Below are positions 1-11,285 of a DNA stretch of 64,000 nt, piece by piece. Both the position numbers and the translations under genes were made by a program. Within the stretch, counting starts at the first letter, position 1. Each line of letters begins with the position of its first letter. Under the pieces are notes generated by a model, which was not told the DNA's origin, did not search any database, and worked only from the letters and a program-made list of their open reading frames with translations. Origin of the DNA: Pyrrhosoma nymphula (taxonomy: Eukaryota > Arthropoda > Insecta > Odonata > Coenagrionidae); contig OY754338.1 in NCBI GenBank assembly GCA_963573305.1, positions 15,250,192 to 15,314,191 of the forward strand. Direction: 5' to 3'.

Positions 1-49
1 AGTTAAATGCGAGAATTGGTTAAACTTAATGGGGAATTATTACGCGTCT

Positions 50-504
50 CCGGCGTAAAAAGATTTATGTTTGCGCCAAATTTGGGACAAATTTATGTTT
101 GGATTAAGTTTGGCCCAAACATCGGCAATTAGACTCCTAACATCAAATAGCGTCTAAATATTTATACATTGCCGAATTCATTTAGGAAAGGTATTGTGCA
201 ACTTGTCTCAAAGACTTATAACAAAAACTTTTGCGTAAATATTCGCGTAAACTAACGCTAATTTGGGAAAAATGTGGATTGAATTTGGTAAATGAATTAT
301 CTTTCGAAAGTAGCACAAAACTAGCTAAATTTTCCCGAATGGTGTCACAACATTTTAGTAAGTTTGTTTAAGTAAATTGGGCTTAATATGACTATTTGGA
401 CTTCATTTGTGGTTAGGATTCTAATTGCCGATGTTTGGTCTAAACTTAATCCAAACATAAATTTGGCCCAAATTTGGTGCAAACGTGAATATTTTTTACG
501 CGGG
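50..504. mobile_element. MITE family A, copy 1 (long terminal inverted repeats)
   Basis: About 455 bp with inverted arms of roughly 110 bp: the left end reads CGGCGTAAAAAGATTTATG and the right end is its approximate reverse complement, finishing TTTTTTACGCGGG. The arms share blocks such as ATTTATGTTTGGATTAAG and CATCGGCAATTAGA. A second copy lies at 42504-42948. No coding capacity. It lies downstream of the last CRAL-TRIO exon in the window, probably within the next intron. Confidence 0.8.
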
Positions 505-518
505 AAATTTTTCTCATG

Positions 519-810
519 CAGGGCAGGGGCGGCGTGGGTGCTCAAGGGCCCGGGCCGCTGCACGTCCAGAGGGGCCCGGTTTTTGTGACCCCCCCTCCCT
601 CCCCCAATCTGAACAAAATTTTGCGTTAAAAACACGTTTCAGGTCGTTAAGGGCAAAAGGTTTGTAAATAATACCAAAAAACGACATAAAAACTTTCGAT
701 GCGATAAAAGTCTTGTATTATTTACGTTAAAATCGGGGCCCTTTGGGTCCCGGGGCCCCCCCTCGGGGCGGGAATCCCCGCCTTCCCGCCCTTGCCACGC
801 CGCCCCTGGG
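519..810. mobile_element. hAT-type MITE with 8-bp target duplication
   Basis: A 292-bp GC-rich element starting CAGGGCAGGGGCGGCGTGG and ending CCACGCCGCCCCTGGG, flanked on both sides by the perfect 8-bp direct repeat TTCTCATG (511-518 and 811-818). CAGGG-type ends with 8-bp duplications are characteristic of the hAT superfamily. It sits immediately beside the right end of the family A copy, and its GC content contrasts sharply with everything around it. Confidence 0.85.
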
Positions 811-1201
811 TTCTCATGTGAATGCGGTTTTCACGCGTACTCTTCGGCAATCGAAGGATAGCAAAATGTAAAAGCACCTGGCCATCTTTTTTATTCTTTG
901 AGTTATTAGCAAATCACAGTAATGATTGAAGTCAATCCAATATAAATAGCTCAGCAGTCGGCTACCATGGCTTGAAAAAAGTGAAGCTCAAAGTATATTC
1001 GACGACTTATCTGTTTTTTATACCTTGAAATTGCTTTCTAACAGATAATGCATGCTATCAGTTAAATCAGTATTTTTTTAAACTATAAAAAAGCGTAAAG
1101 GTTTTAATTTTGAGTAGGCAGTAGTTTTGTGGTAGTCGCAAGGTGGGTGGGTGGCTCAAAATAATGGCTCTTCCTATAGATACGTGTTGGTAGGTACTCA
1201 C

Positions 1202-1355
1202 TTCCAGACTCTACGAGGAGGATTCTCCTTCCCATCTGGTCCCTCTTCGGTAGGACCGTCAGGATGCTCTGCGACAGGATGTTCTTGGCGCTACTCGGCG
1301 TCAGGCCCACGTACAGTTTGGCGTGCTTCAACTTGAAAGCGTAATATCGTCGAAG
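1202..1355 (-). CDS. CRAL-TRIO protein exon, start of lipid-binding domain
   Basis: Minus-strand exon of 154 bases: acceptor ACATTTTCCAG|CTTCGACG, donor TCTGGAA|GTGAGTACC with the intron from 1201. It starts in phase 0 and encodes 51 codons plus one base. The residues LRRYYAFKLKHAKLY, then SILTVLPKRDQMGRRILLVE and SG, match the stretch joining the N-terminal helices to the first strand of the CRAL_TRIO fold (family pattern: YY.FK..H, then VLP.RDQ.GRR.LLVE.G). The next codon is split A|.., fitting the Lys that usually follows Gly in this family. The remaining exons (most of the lipid-binding domain) must lie beyond the left edge; the 1.2 kb before it contains only repeats and AT-rich DNA. Confidence 0.92.
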
Positions 1356-1627
1356 CTGGAAAATGTACACACGAATAGACAGGAATGAAAAACACTGGGT
1401 ATCATCACTACGTCACTCGCGCAGAAAATGGAATTGGCGTTTTAATCAACAAAGTAGGAGAGAGTGTGTGTGTGCTATTTGAATTTTTTAACTGGAAGGA
1501 AAAACAATTAAAATTGTTGCATGGGATTAAAAGAATCCTTTCAATGTGGAGTGCAAAATGCATATTCCATGCAGTAATCAACAAGCAACCATGCAGATAA
1601 TTGGTAGGAAACACCCGGGGCTGGGCG

Positions 1628-2200
1628 GTATTTGAATCTCAATATCAATATCCAATATCTTAAAATATTGAAAATGGACCAATATCAATAACCTGTATTT
1701 GAATATTGAATTTTGGAAAATATTAGCATATTGGAATATTGGTATATTGGAATATTGGAATATTGTAATATTGGAAATAATGAAAAAATGAAATATTGGT
1801 ATATTGGAAAATATTGTACATAGCAATATTAACAGGTCAAATTATCTTGCTTACAGTGGTTTGCAAATGCTGCCAGTGTTAACTACGTAAAAGTCTACTA
1901 ATGAAACAAGAAAATCAATGTAAGCTTCTTTTCTCCCCAGTGATTGCCGTGAATGATGGTGGAAGTGCTGTGCACTGAGTGACTCGCGCGCCATCTGTTT
2001 TTAAAGATTAAAGCGCTCCGAACACCCTCCTCGTCGGGTTCCTATATTCAATACTTGAATTTCTAACATTTGCTAATCCAATATTTAATATTCCAATTGG
2101 ATATATTGGTTCTTCAGTATACCATAGTCCAATTACGAATATTGTTTTTTTCCGACCACCAATATCCGATACAGTATATTGGTATCGGTCGATCAAAAAT
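1628..2200. repeat. Degenerate ATATTGG minisatellite-like region
   Basis: Between 1628 and 1830 the motif AATATTGG / ATATTGGTA recurs about a dozen times with variable spacing on the plus strand, with the complementary CCAATAT form at both edges (1650 and 2080-2180, e.g. CCAATATCCGATACAG). The two flavours on opposite strands suggest an element with repetitive ends or an expanded simple repeat, but no clean unit or target duplication was found. It lies in the intron between the 2811-2905 and 1202-1355 exons. Confidence 0.5.
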
Positions 2201-2810
2201 TATGATTTTGGAATAATTTCGCAATTTTTCCAAAGATTAAATGGAAAGAACATAAGATTGTGGCCCATTTATGTGACACTTACTAATTTCACTAGAACAA
2301 AACGCTACTTTAGGGGGAAACCTTCATGCATGGAAAATTGTACACCATTAAATGCATGGACTGCAGTGTGCACTGCATGGAGTGAATGGCTATAGAGAAA
2401 AATAAATATATATTCATAAAAATATATACTCTGCATGGTTCCATTTTTAAAATCATAGAGTCACTATCAAGTATAATGAGATTGACAAAATATTTCTCAA
2501 TAATAAACGATTTGCAACCATTATTTAAATAAAATACCTCTCAAAGTCAACTACATTTGGTGTAAAATGAATATATTCTAATCCACTGCGACCCACTTTC
2601 AAAAGCATTTCCCAGGGAAAATGCATTCTTGGGAAATTGTTCCCTAGAGGTATATTTTCTAGGGAGAACTAGGGTTCAATGTTGTAGAGAATTTTACGAC
2701 AGGGTTGAAATTGTTAAATGGAGAATTTCGGTGTTTCGGTGATTCAATATATTTCATATTGAAATGAAAAACTTGCTGGAGAGGTTGTTCTTATTATAAT
2801 ACATACTCAC

Positions 2811-2905
2811 CAGTGCTCTTGCACTCTCTGGATAGTATTTACAAGGCCGCAGGAACTGGACAAGGAATGAGTCGTCCTCCAAAGGAATGTTGAGATCATT
2901 GTCAT
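2811..2905 (-). CDS. CRAL-TRIO protein exon, end of CRAL_TRIO_N
   Basis: A 95-base minus-strand exon with acceptor TTTGACTCTCCAG|AT and donor GCACTG|GTGAGTATG. With the single base carried over from the previous exon it makes an Asp codon and then 31 codons, ending in phase 0. The peptide contains LEDDSFLVQFLRPCKYYPES followed by ARAL, the textbook CRAL_TRIO_N motif DD.FL..FLR..KY....A..L. This exon is too short to stand out as an ORF and was found from the motif and the phase requirement. A copy of MITE family B begins at 2937, only 31 bases upstream of the exon in transcription terms, so the 3' splice signals sit right beside transposon sequence. Confidence 0.92.
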
Positions 2906-2936
2906 CTGGAGAGTCAAAGAAATAAATGATTTTTAG

Positions 2937-3163
2937 TTAAGGAGGCCCCGCCGCGACTGTGTGAGTCAAAACAAATACTAAATTCCACATTTTTTATATA
3001 TTTTGTCAAAAAAATCCTGATTTTACAGATGCAATGCGTTATCGATAGAAACCCAATAGTAAGGAACAAAATACTGGACGTAAAAGGTATCCCATTGCGA
3101 GGCCATGCGTCGATTGATAGAAATCTCCATTTAATAGGAAATAGTTCTCACCTTACACACACT
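2937..3163 (+). mobile_element. MITE family B, 5'-end fragment (B0)
   Basis: Starts TTAAGGAGGCCCCGCCGCG and follows the first 150 or so bases of family B (GACTGTGTGAGTCAAAACAAA, then AATGCGTTAYC and AGAAACCCAA) before diverging. It stops where the full copy B1 begins, giving a head-to-tail pair. Its TTAA end is 31 bases from the 2905 exon boundary of the CRAL-TRIO gene. Confidence 0.75.
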
Positions 3164-3737
3164 TTAAGGAGGTTCCGCCGCGACTGTGTGAGTCAAAACA
3201 AATACTAAATTCCACATTTCTTATATTTTGTCCAGAAAATACTGTTTTCACTTATGAAATGCGTTACCTATAGAAACCCAAAAGTAAAGTAGAAAAAATG
3301 CAGATTATTATTCCACGAATGTATTTTAAATGAGCACTTTTTTCCAGCCATAGGAGCCGACTGCCGCGCCATTTCCTACGAATTACCGCATTTTGACTTC
3401 AATCGCGGCATTAATTCTTCAATAACTAGACAAATAAGGTAAGTAAGATGCCTATATTTTATTTTTATTCAATTTCTCTAGATTATTTCCTTCTTAGAGA
3501 CAGTTTTCCACGAAAATGGCATTTGTTTTTTATGGAAAAATACTATTTTATTCCCCGTGTTTCTCTCAATCCTCCATTGAACACCCATTTGTAATTTCAA
3601 GTTCAATTATTGAATAAAATAGCGTGGAAAGGTATTATTTTGTTGTTCATATCAGATAGAGAGGACAAGTTTTTCTACAAGTAGACAGAATATGAATAAA
3701 ATGAAATTTAAGTCATTTTACGGTGGAACCACCTTAA
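3164..3737 (+). mobile_element. MITE family B, full copy (B1)
   Basis: A 574-bp element running from TTAAGGAGGTTCCGCCG to CGGTGGAACCACCTTAA. The ends are inverted repeats of about 16 bp and both carry TTAA, so the target duplication is TTAA or the ends include it. No ORF of note; non-autonomous. TTAA duplication is used by piggyBac, Kolobok and Sola2 transposases; I cannot choose among them from the ends alone. Confidence 0.9.
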
Positions 3738-6700
3738 TTGTACCATATATTGTACCAATTACCTGCATAGTGATGAGTATAGACGACCATAAACGTCCAA
3801 GTTTCCAGTAAAAAGAGGTAGACGAAAAAAGACGTTGGGTATGAGATACCAGCGTAATGATAGTTCAACCGTTTGGTGTTCATGAACCACCTGTTAAAGG
3901 GCAATTGGGGGAATATGATTTAATCTGTATTTCATTCAAGGTTAGATATAAAGGTGCCAGGCCATATTTAGTTTTAATAATATTTTTTTTTCTTTGATGT
4001 TAACCTTTATATGCCTAAAATAAAATTTTCCAATTTTGAGAATGGTATTGATAAGAGTTATGTATAACGGACGTGTGTTTTCTGGTATATCATTCGATAA
4101 ATAAGTCTATGAACACATTAAGGAAATTTCATGAGAATACATTTTCATTGTAATTGTTTAAAATTAAGAAAGTAATATTCTGGGGAGCAACGATATTATT
4201 AAGCATTCATTCCTTTTTTTAAATTCTCATTTATTTAACTAAAAAAATTCATAATTATGGTAATCAAACGATTTATTGCCCTTTTATATTCGACTTCTTT
4301 TCATTTAGCATCGAAGATATGTCTTCAATCGAACTTGAAAATGAGTTTTTCTATTCAACTGATCAAACATTTGTTACATGAATACATTTCGCTACATTGA
4401 ATCATAATGTAATTTATAAGTTGATATGAATATCTGTTCAGTGAAATCGTAAAACTCGTTAATTCATTTTGTAGCTCGAAAATTAATTATACATTGTACG
4501 AGTCCAAAAATACATTACTATCCTTAGATGTAAGATACTTTGGTCGTTTTCATCGTAGCATATATGTGAGATGCCGTTATAGTTAACACCTTGAGCTTTA
4601 AATTAACGTGATGAATAGGAGTGACTATCTTCCGTCGTAAATAACTCGTTCCATTGTTCCTTTCAAAGCCCTGGAAATTCTATTGGCACAGTGCCAAGAA
4701 AATCAACGAGAAAAAGTGGAATATCGTCTTCGACACGTGAGTTCCTGAAGGAGACAACACCAATCTTGCGCTTTGACCTTCCTCGGTAAACTGCAAGACT
4801 TCCTCGCGGCTGAAGGTAAACACAATGCACGAGGCAACATTTCCTCCTTGCTAATCGTCTTATTCTCATCTCCGTTGGTCTTTCTGAATACTCCGAAGCC
4901 GGCCGGCAGCGTCGTCCTTGACGGGAGACATTAAGAGAGGATGTGAAGGAAAGGGAAGTATCGCAGTATTCACGGATCGCTTCGATGAACAACTACCTCT
5001 AATACTCTTTGCGCACAATCGCGCGGACTTCCCGAAGTCGGAATTGTAGAAGGTCAGTCACATGCACGTCAGGTTTCGATTGGTCGAAGGGCACTCGACG
5101 AGCGGAAAGATTAAAAACTCCGCCACCTGGCTGGAAGAGAAATCTTGGAGAGTTTGTCATCGGGGAAATCCGTTGTAGCAAGCCTCGTTTCAAGTTATGG
5201 AGGCGTTAAGAAACTAATGACGTATTCCCCTCAAAGACATAAACTTGCCTTCACTTTGACGTCAACAGTATATTTTTATTTTATTTTATGTATTTATCTC
5301 GGTATTAATCACACGTCCAAGGTATGTGTATAGCGAGTAGAAGGCCATGGCTCAGTACCAATTAGACAGTGGTTCATTACCAATGAAATTGAGAGAGAGA
5401 CATATTACATTGATATTACATTGTACACATTGTACGCCATAATCGCTTCTCTTATTCTGCGGATTTAATTTCCTTCCTTCGTCACTAATCTCGTTGAGAA
5501 AATAGTACCTACTATCTAGTAAGTAAGTATATATAGAGGACTCGTATATACTTTTGATGTAGTTCCGGAGGGGTAATGTAGATGGCGAGGAAGAAATTTT
5601 GACAAATTTTTGAAATTGCTTGTTCCACAAGCCTGAAAATATATCCTGAAGCAGAAAGGTTCGCTACGTTTAGTGGCGACAAAAGTTAGTCGATTTTGTT
5701 CATAACAATAGTTACAAAAAATATTTCCTTGAATTTTGGCTGGGAACTTGGCTCTTCCGAGTTTATATTCCTAATACTGTTGCCGGCCGGCCGGCTACAT
5801 TTAATGCCCTAGCTGATAATACTGTCCTAATATTAACATTTAATCAATTAATATTAAGCTAATTAAATATTCCTCATCCCAGCAAGGATTTGGCATTCTT
5901 AAAGCAAGTAATAACCGAAGCATTATCAACTCCGTAATGGCACAGTTTGAAAATTGGTCAAAATACAGCCCAGAGTAGTAAAAGACATGGAGTGCGGTTG
6001 TAAGGGAGTCGGGCTGTGAATCAGTTTGTCAAGTAAGATATTATGTAAATGAGTTTCAGAAAAGTCGTAGAAAAATGTTAAAACTGGGAATCAATCTACT
6101 GAGAAAATGTTAAACAGAATCAGACCAGCAAAATGAGTTCCAAATGAGACGTAAATGAGTTGTGGAGAAGATATCTTTATACATTGCTTATTTCCTAAGA
6201 AATCGTCAATTTTAGCGAAGAAGAAATTAATCGTCTTATTGCTTGGTCTCTATAAGCATTCCAGCACTGTTACCAAGACTTGGAACAGCCATTTTAGCTG
6301 GTTTATAACTTCCCAAGAGAACTTCTTTGAAGGGGAAAACATTGATTCATTACAAAATTAAAATTTGGTGATGTTAAAAAAATCATCCTCATTACTTTTC
6401 TGACACAACTCGTACGTCAATGAGGGATAGTTATTTATTTTAAATAACAAAGGAAACATGCGAACCATGTACCGTACCATTTTAAACGCGATTTGTGCAT
6501 CATAACTTACTGATTTCATTTAATGAAACCTTTCATCAGCGCACAGCTGTACCATATCACGTGAAAAACTGCCACATATATTATGGAGCTTGAAAAGGTA
6601 TATCTTGGTATTTTCAGAAAGATGAGATAATTTTGCTTTTGACACGAAGCCTTTATTGAATTTTCACATGCAATGCTGAAACTATCGTGATATGTGCTTT

Positions 6701-8071
6701 AACATCGTGGACTGAGGTGCCATGCACCCTAGTAACGGGTAATTGGTAACATGATTTGCAACTGTTCCTCTTTCATACATCTTGTCCCTTTTAGAGCCTC
6801 TGCGAAATTTGCATTTCATCTGGGTGCCGGGATGTTTTTTATTGATTGGCTGAATCACCCACCTCGATATCGGAGATCATTTGGGTTAAAATCTCAGTCC
6901 ACGGGAATGATATTTTTCGCTATGAATTTCACGCATTCGGCAGGGTAATAAACCCTGTAATAATTGATGATAGTGCCACTTCTAACAGATGTATAAATTA
7001 CTTCTGCATTTGTTTTCGTTTAAGAGGATTTGATGTTAAGGGTATTAAAGAGTCGGCATATATATATGCTTTTTCCATGTAAAAATATATACTTGAAACT
7101 TGTTTCAAAACTATTTTTTGTTTGACTTAGTTTCCACCACCAACAAATGTTCAGTTGAATCACTTATGAGTGATCTGCTAACTAGATTAATTACGAGTAT
7201 TGGTGTTTATGATGCATAATTCATTACATTCACCATGTCTAGTTTGCGGTTTCTTTGCACCAATCGACGTTACTTGTTCTAAAGCTATAAAAAAACTCAT
7301 TCCACCTTAAACTCCAAATGTCTCTTTCCCTGCGCTAATTCTTTAAGGCTTTTCAGAGGGTTGCGTTTGGAAAGTCATCGGAAGTTGCTCAACGCTATGG
7401 GAATTGAGGTTAGATACAATTTAATGCTAACATGAGCATCAAGTTACCGCAGGTGAGCGACCGTAACCCGTGTCTCCGCCTCTTAATAAGTCCTGCGCAT
7501 TAAGAAACCTGAAAAGTCGGTGATGAAATGAAACGTTTTTATTAAAATAAAAAATTAAAGGTAAATAAATCCTGCAGGCTAGGCAGAACGCATAGGAACA
7601 TGAAAAGATGGCTCAAGTTAAAGGTTTTCATGTGAAATTACTCTAGGGTAAATTAACTCGGCTGCCCTTACGTAGATGACGACTCCGGCTGATGTTTGAA
7701 CTTAATTATACGATTCTTTTGTTTTGGATTTCGTAATTCATGTGTTACCTCACTCATTTTTTCTCGCTTTTTTTTAAATGATAGGACGATAACTTGATGG
7801 TATACTGTAGTTACATCCTTGATATAATTACCTGCATAATTAAGACCCAAGATATATCTATTATTTGCCATAATATAGCTTTCAAACAATGGAGGAGTTT
7901 TCTATTACAAATATAATATCCGTGAATACGCATTCAAACTATCCCTTACACTTACCAATAAAAGCACTATTTTTACGCTTATCGGAAAACTGTTGAAATA
8001 TCGCTTCCCCTTACGATTAGGCTCAAAATATTGTCGATATATATTACATTATTGTGCTTTTGCATTGGCCA
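3738..8071. other. Intronic AT-rich stretch, nothing recognised
   Basis: Part of the 14-kb intron. Short ORFs at 4663-5193 and 5352-5630 (minus) and 6155-7082 (plus) have no motif, no paired splice sites and no family resemblance. A GC-richer patch at about 4850-5200 stands out mildly. A small GGCCGGCCGGC palindrome lies at 5783-5795. No repeat family from elsewhere in the window was seen here. Confidence 0.6.
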
Positions 8072-8490
8072 TAAGGGGGCGGGTCCATTAATTACGTGAG
8101 GCGATTTTGGCGATTTTTTTTACCCCCATCCCCCTTGGTGAGATGTCGTGAGATTTGGTTCGACCCCCTCTCCCCCCCCTAATCTCACGAGAGATATAAA
8201 AAATGCATATCTTTAGTGTAAATACGTTAATCTGTGCTTGATAGCGTTGGATTTATTTAAAAAAACAAATTGCTTAATTATTTTTATTTAAGACTAGCAT
8301 TAAAGACTTCTAAGAACGTAATCTAGAATCACAGTGAGAAAATCGAACAATAAAATACTTAAAATAGGAACATCATTACAAGATTTAACACCACCTCCAA
8401 AGTTTATGATCATCTCAGAGGAGCTAAAGATCCATTATCTCCCACAATGTTCGAAGACATGTACGGAATTTTTTGTAGTTGCGGAAAATC

Positions 8491-8903
8491 ATAGGATGCA
8501 GACTGAAGGAACACGAACGGGCTATTCGGAAGAAAGATTGGCATCACTCTGCCGTGGCTGAGCACACACTATTAGAAGAAGGTCACACTATTGCCATAAA
8601 GACGGGAAAATGTAAAGAAAGTAGTTACTACCCGTGGGTCATCAGGGAATCCATTGAAGTATAAATAAAAGACATTACAACCTAAACAGAGAAGATGGCT
8701 ACAAACTTCCTTATACACGTGGAAAAGACTTTTCAAAAACTAAAGTATTAATTAATCATGCTGCACATAATAACAGCTTAAGTTTGTTTATTTATTTTTC
8801 ATTGTTGATTTAGAATGCCTGACGAAGCTGATAGAATAACACGGCGAAACTGTTGCTAAAAAAGTTTAGCTTAATCGCAGAAATCCAAAATAAACTTACC
8901 AAG
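8491..8903 (+). pseudogene. Penelope-like retroelement 3' end (GIY-YIG endonuclease remnant)
   Basis: Codons from 8479 to 8661 encode IGCRLKEHERAIRKKDWHHS, then AVAEHTLLEEGHTI and a Lys-rich tail, ending at a stop near 8663. R.KEH..A, the W.SA.AEH block and the downstream WVIRESIEV are typical of the C-terminal GIY-YIG endonuclease of Penelope-like elements; the GIY and YIG strands themselves are missing, so this is 5'-truncated. The same 3' sequence occurs at 29395-29853 and runs on past the stop through a hammerhead-like stretch at 8819-8850. Imperfect 20-base direct repeats (AATACTTAAAATAGGAAC near 8350 and AGTACTTAAAATAGAAAC near 8935) bracket it and may be a remnant duplication. Confidence 0.75.
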
Positions 8904-8990
8904 ATTAAAATGAACTGCAAAAATCTACGAAAAAAGTACTTAAAATAGAAACTTCGTTGAATTGGTTATTGAACACTTAAATAATGTACT

Positions 8991-9076
8991 ATGCGTTAAA
9001 TTATAGAGAGAGTTAAAATGAAGTTGAGATTTTTTAAAAAAGACATGACCAACTAACTCTCTATAATTTAACGCAT
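8991..9076. repeat. Palindrome related to the 30.1-30.7 kb Penelope-type unit
   Basis: ATGCGTTAAATTATAGAGAG near 8991 is answered by its complement CTCTCTATAATTTAACGCAT ending at 9076, and the arms extend further on the left. The loop contains TTTTTTAAAAAAGACATGAC, which is also the inner arm sequence of the element at 30140-30675, so this is a fragment of that family. Confidence 0.65.
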
Positions 9077-9435
9077 ACATTAAATAGGAACTACTAAAAT
9101 TCGCCAATGAATACTCTAATTCTAATTCAGTCCACGGGGACTCATATGTGTGGTCTCAAGAAATACTACTGGAACCAACATGTCCATGTGATTTGTTTCC
9201 ACATGTTTTACTTAATTTAACCGAGTTTTCTCGCAATTTTACGCTGTTTCTTTCGGGAAAAAAATGACGTGATAATTGCCGAGACCCCCTCCCCTCCCCC
9301 CCTAAACGCCTCACGTAATTAATGTACGCCCCCTAATAATCATACTCAAGGGAGAGGATACTTGAGATTCTATATATTTCAGCTGAGTAGGTATATACTC
9401 TCAAGGTCTAATTGTAAGACATTAGTACTAAGACC

Positions 9436-9515
9436 AACCGCATCTGGAACTGGAATTGAACCAGCGGTATTTAGGATTAAGGGCTTGCGTGCTATCAGCC
9501 GAACACCATTCACCT
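9436..9515 (-). repeat. tRNA-derived SINE-like fragment
   Basis: On the minus strand a perfect pol III B box, GGTTCAATTCC (9462-9452), follows an A-box-like GGCTGATAGCACGCAAG about 35 bases upstream. No cloverleaf acceptor stem can be drawn, so this looks like a decayed tRNA-derived head. Confidence 0.4.
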
Positions 9516-9782
9516 TTTTCCACCCTTAACTCAGGCCTGCAGGGGGATCATTAATTTGATTAATTTGTTATTAAATTCACGAGCAATGTAAATGAGATAT
9601 TTTCGAAATAATGCGGATGAGTAATGAGTGTGTTTTGACGGAGTAAGTATTTTTTATCGTAATTAATTTCCGTAAAAGTTCTTTATTTTAATAAAAAGAA
9701 ATAAGAGAAATATGTGAAATATAACCTATGTGAGAAGTATTTGATCATTTACGAGATACTGAATTTACATAAATAAATGCCA

Positions 9783-9988
9783 TTAATTAGAGAAAGAAGA
9801 AAGTTTCAAATTGTATTTATCCACGATTTAAAGTTTAATGGTCTCAACGAGTAACCGTCATTTTCAAGGTTTTTTCAAGGTTTAAGGAAACCTCGAAAAT
9901 GAGGGTTACCCATTGAAATCTGTGTCGGTAGTATCAATAAAACAGCGTGGATATATTCAATTTGAAACTTTATTCTTTCTCTAATTAT
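9783..9988. repeat. 206-bp foldback (MITE-like palindrome)
   Basis: The outer arms ATTAGAGAAAGAAGAAAGTT and TTTCAAATTG on the left are complementary to CAATTTGAAACTTTATTCTT and TCTCTAAT on the right. An inner stem pairs GTAACCGTCATTTTCAAGG with CCTCGAAAATGAGGGTTAC. It is non-coding and inside the long intron; no target duplication was certain. Confidence 0.65.
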
Positions 9989-9999
9989 GAAAGAGTTCC

Positions 10000-11285
10000 A
10001 CAAAGTAAACCCTGAAACTATTCGCTTAAATGCCATTAACGTATCATTAATGTTAGTTATCTACTTAATGTTAGAAAACGTGTGAAATTATTGATAATAA
10101 TAATAGGTTTTATATGATGACCGCACAACTTTTTCCGAGACGTGTAGGCATGCTCGCAATGAATGAAGCAAGGCAGCGTGCCGACGTGAACGAACGTGTT
10201 GTTTATTGGTTGCGATGACGACCCAGACAAAAGGGAAGCACGCACTCTGGGGCTGTTTGAAAGCATTTCTCTCATGAGTTGTTGTCGCGACTCACGCGGT
10301 GACATAAACGCTTCAACATGGATGTACATGATAACGTTAGACAACATACGTGATGTTTTGGCGTCATAGGATGATTAAGTTATTTCATGGTTATATGGAG
10401 GTGATCAATATCTAAAGGTGATTTGCACCATTAAGGAGGATAGTTGGAAGCGGGAGAGATGACATGTAGGAGGAGGGAAGTATGGAGGGAAGGAGCCTGG
10501 AGTCGGCATTAGCCTGGAACCGGCACTCCTGTCGAAATGCGAAAATTGGAGACCACGGTTTTTTAATGTGGTGTGAGCGCGGCTATCAGTTTAAAAATTA
10601 ATACATAATTTCACATTTTCGTTTGTATTCTGTAAAAGATACTACTCCCACTTCTGAATTTTCATTAGCTTTTGTACAACAAATTTAAGGTTCAAAATAT
10701 CCACATTTTCTAGTGGTGGAAAGAGTAAGTGTTGTAGGAGCGAAACAGCCAACTCAATTGTTTCGGGCGGACAACTGTTTCAAATAATTGTTGCTAACAA
10801 CTAGTTAGAGTTTCGTGATCCTACCGCAGCTGCGACGTTGCGCTCTCTGTACTGTGCAGCGGCAAGTGAAGAAGCTGAGACTGTTTCCTCTTCTATTCTC
10901 TGTTCCAGTTGCACTGCACGTGTGGCTGCGTTGCTGTTATTAAGCTACAATTTGTTGGATTTGAATCTGTTGCATGCGGTTCCTGGTTTGTTCATGCAAC
11001 ACATGTCCGCCCATCGTTAAAGATAGCATTAAATGTGAAGTACCTATCTTTCATGAATCCAAACTAAAGTGTTACTTTATTTAAGTGAAATATTCCTTAT
11101 TACATAGAATACAGAATTACCAGCAATGTTCTAACTGCGCCGATCGATCGCCTTTTGTTTGGTGTGCGTCTTATAGCTGTTGTCCGCAACAGGGTGTTTC
11201 GCGAAACTGTTTCGTTTTCAAACTGTTTTGGTCACGAATCAGTTGCAATGAAACTGATGTGTTCTTTTCACTAATATGTTCTACA
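10000..11285. other. Intronic stretch without recognised gene
   Basis: Contains scattered small ORFs (10057-10347 minus; 10838-11342 plus) with no domain signature. The purine-rich tract at 10430-10500 and the GC-richer patch around 10810-10930 are not explained by any repeat seen elsewhere in the window. Confidence 0.5.

Larger units (their letters stand above)
8075..9333. mobile_element. PIF/Harbinger-type element with nested Penelope fragments
   Basis: Ends are inverted repeats: GGGGGCGGGTCCATTAATTA and CGTGAGGCG on the left, CGCCTCACGTAATTAATGTA then CGCCCCC on the right, flanked by TAA on both sides (8072-8074, 9334-9336). A 3-bp TAA/TTA duplication with G-run ends fits PIF/Harbinger. 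Subterminal C-rich blocks (CCCCCATCCCCC, CCCTCTCCCCCCC and CCCCTCCCCTCCCCCCC) mirror each other loosely. No transposase is visible; the interior is occupied by a Penelope 3' end and a second palindrome. Confidence 0.7.

Noticed and set aside
4663..5193. Adjacent minus-strand ORFs as a possible host exon pair
   Set aside because: No recognisable motif, the frames are not joined by credible splice sites, and phases do not fit the CRAL-TRIO exons.
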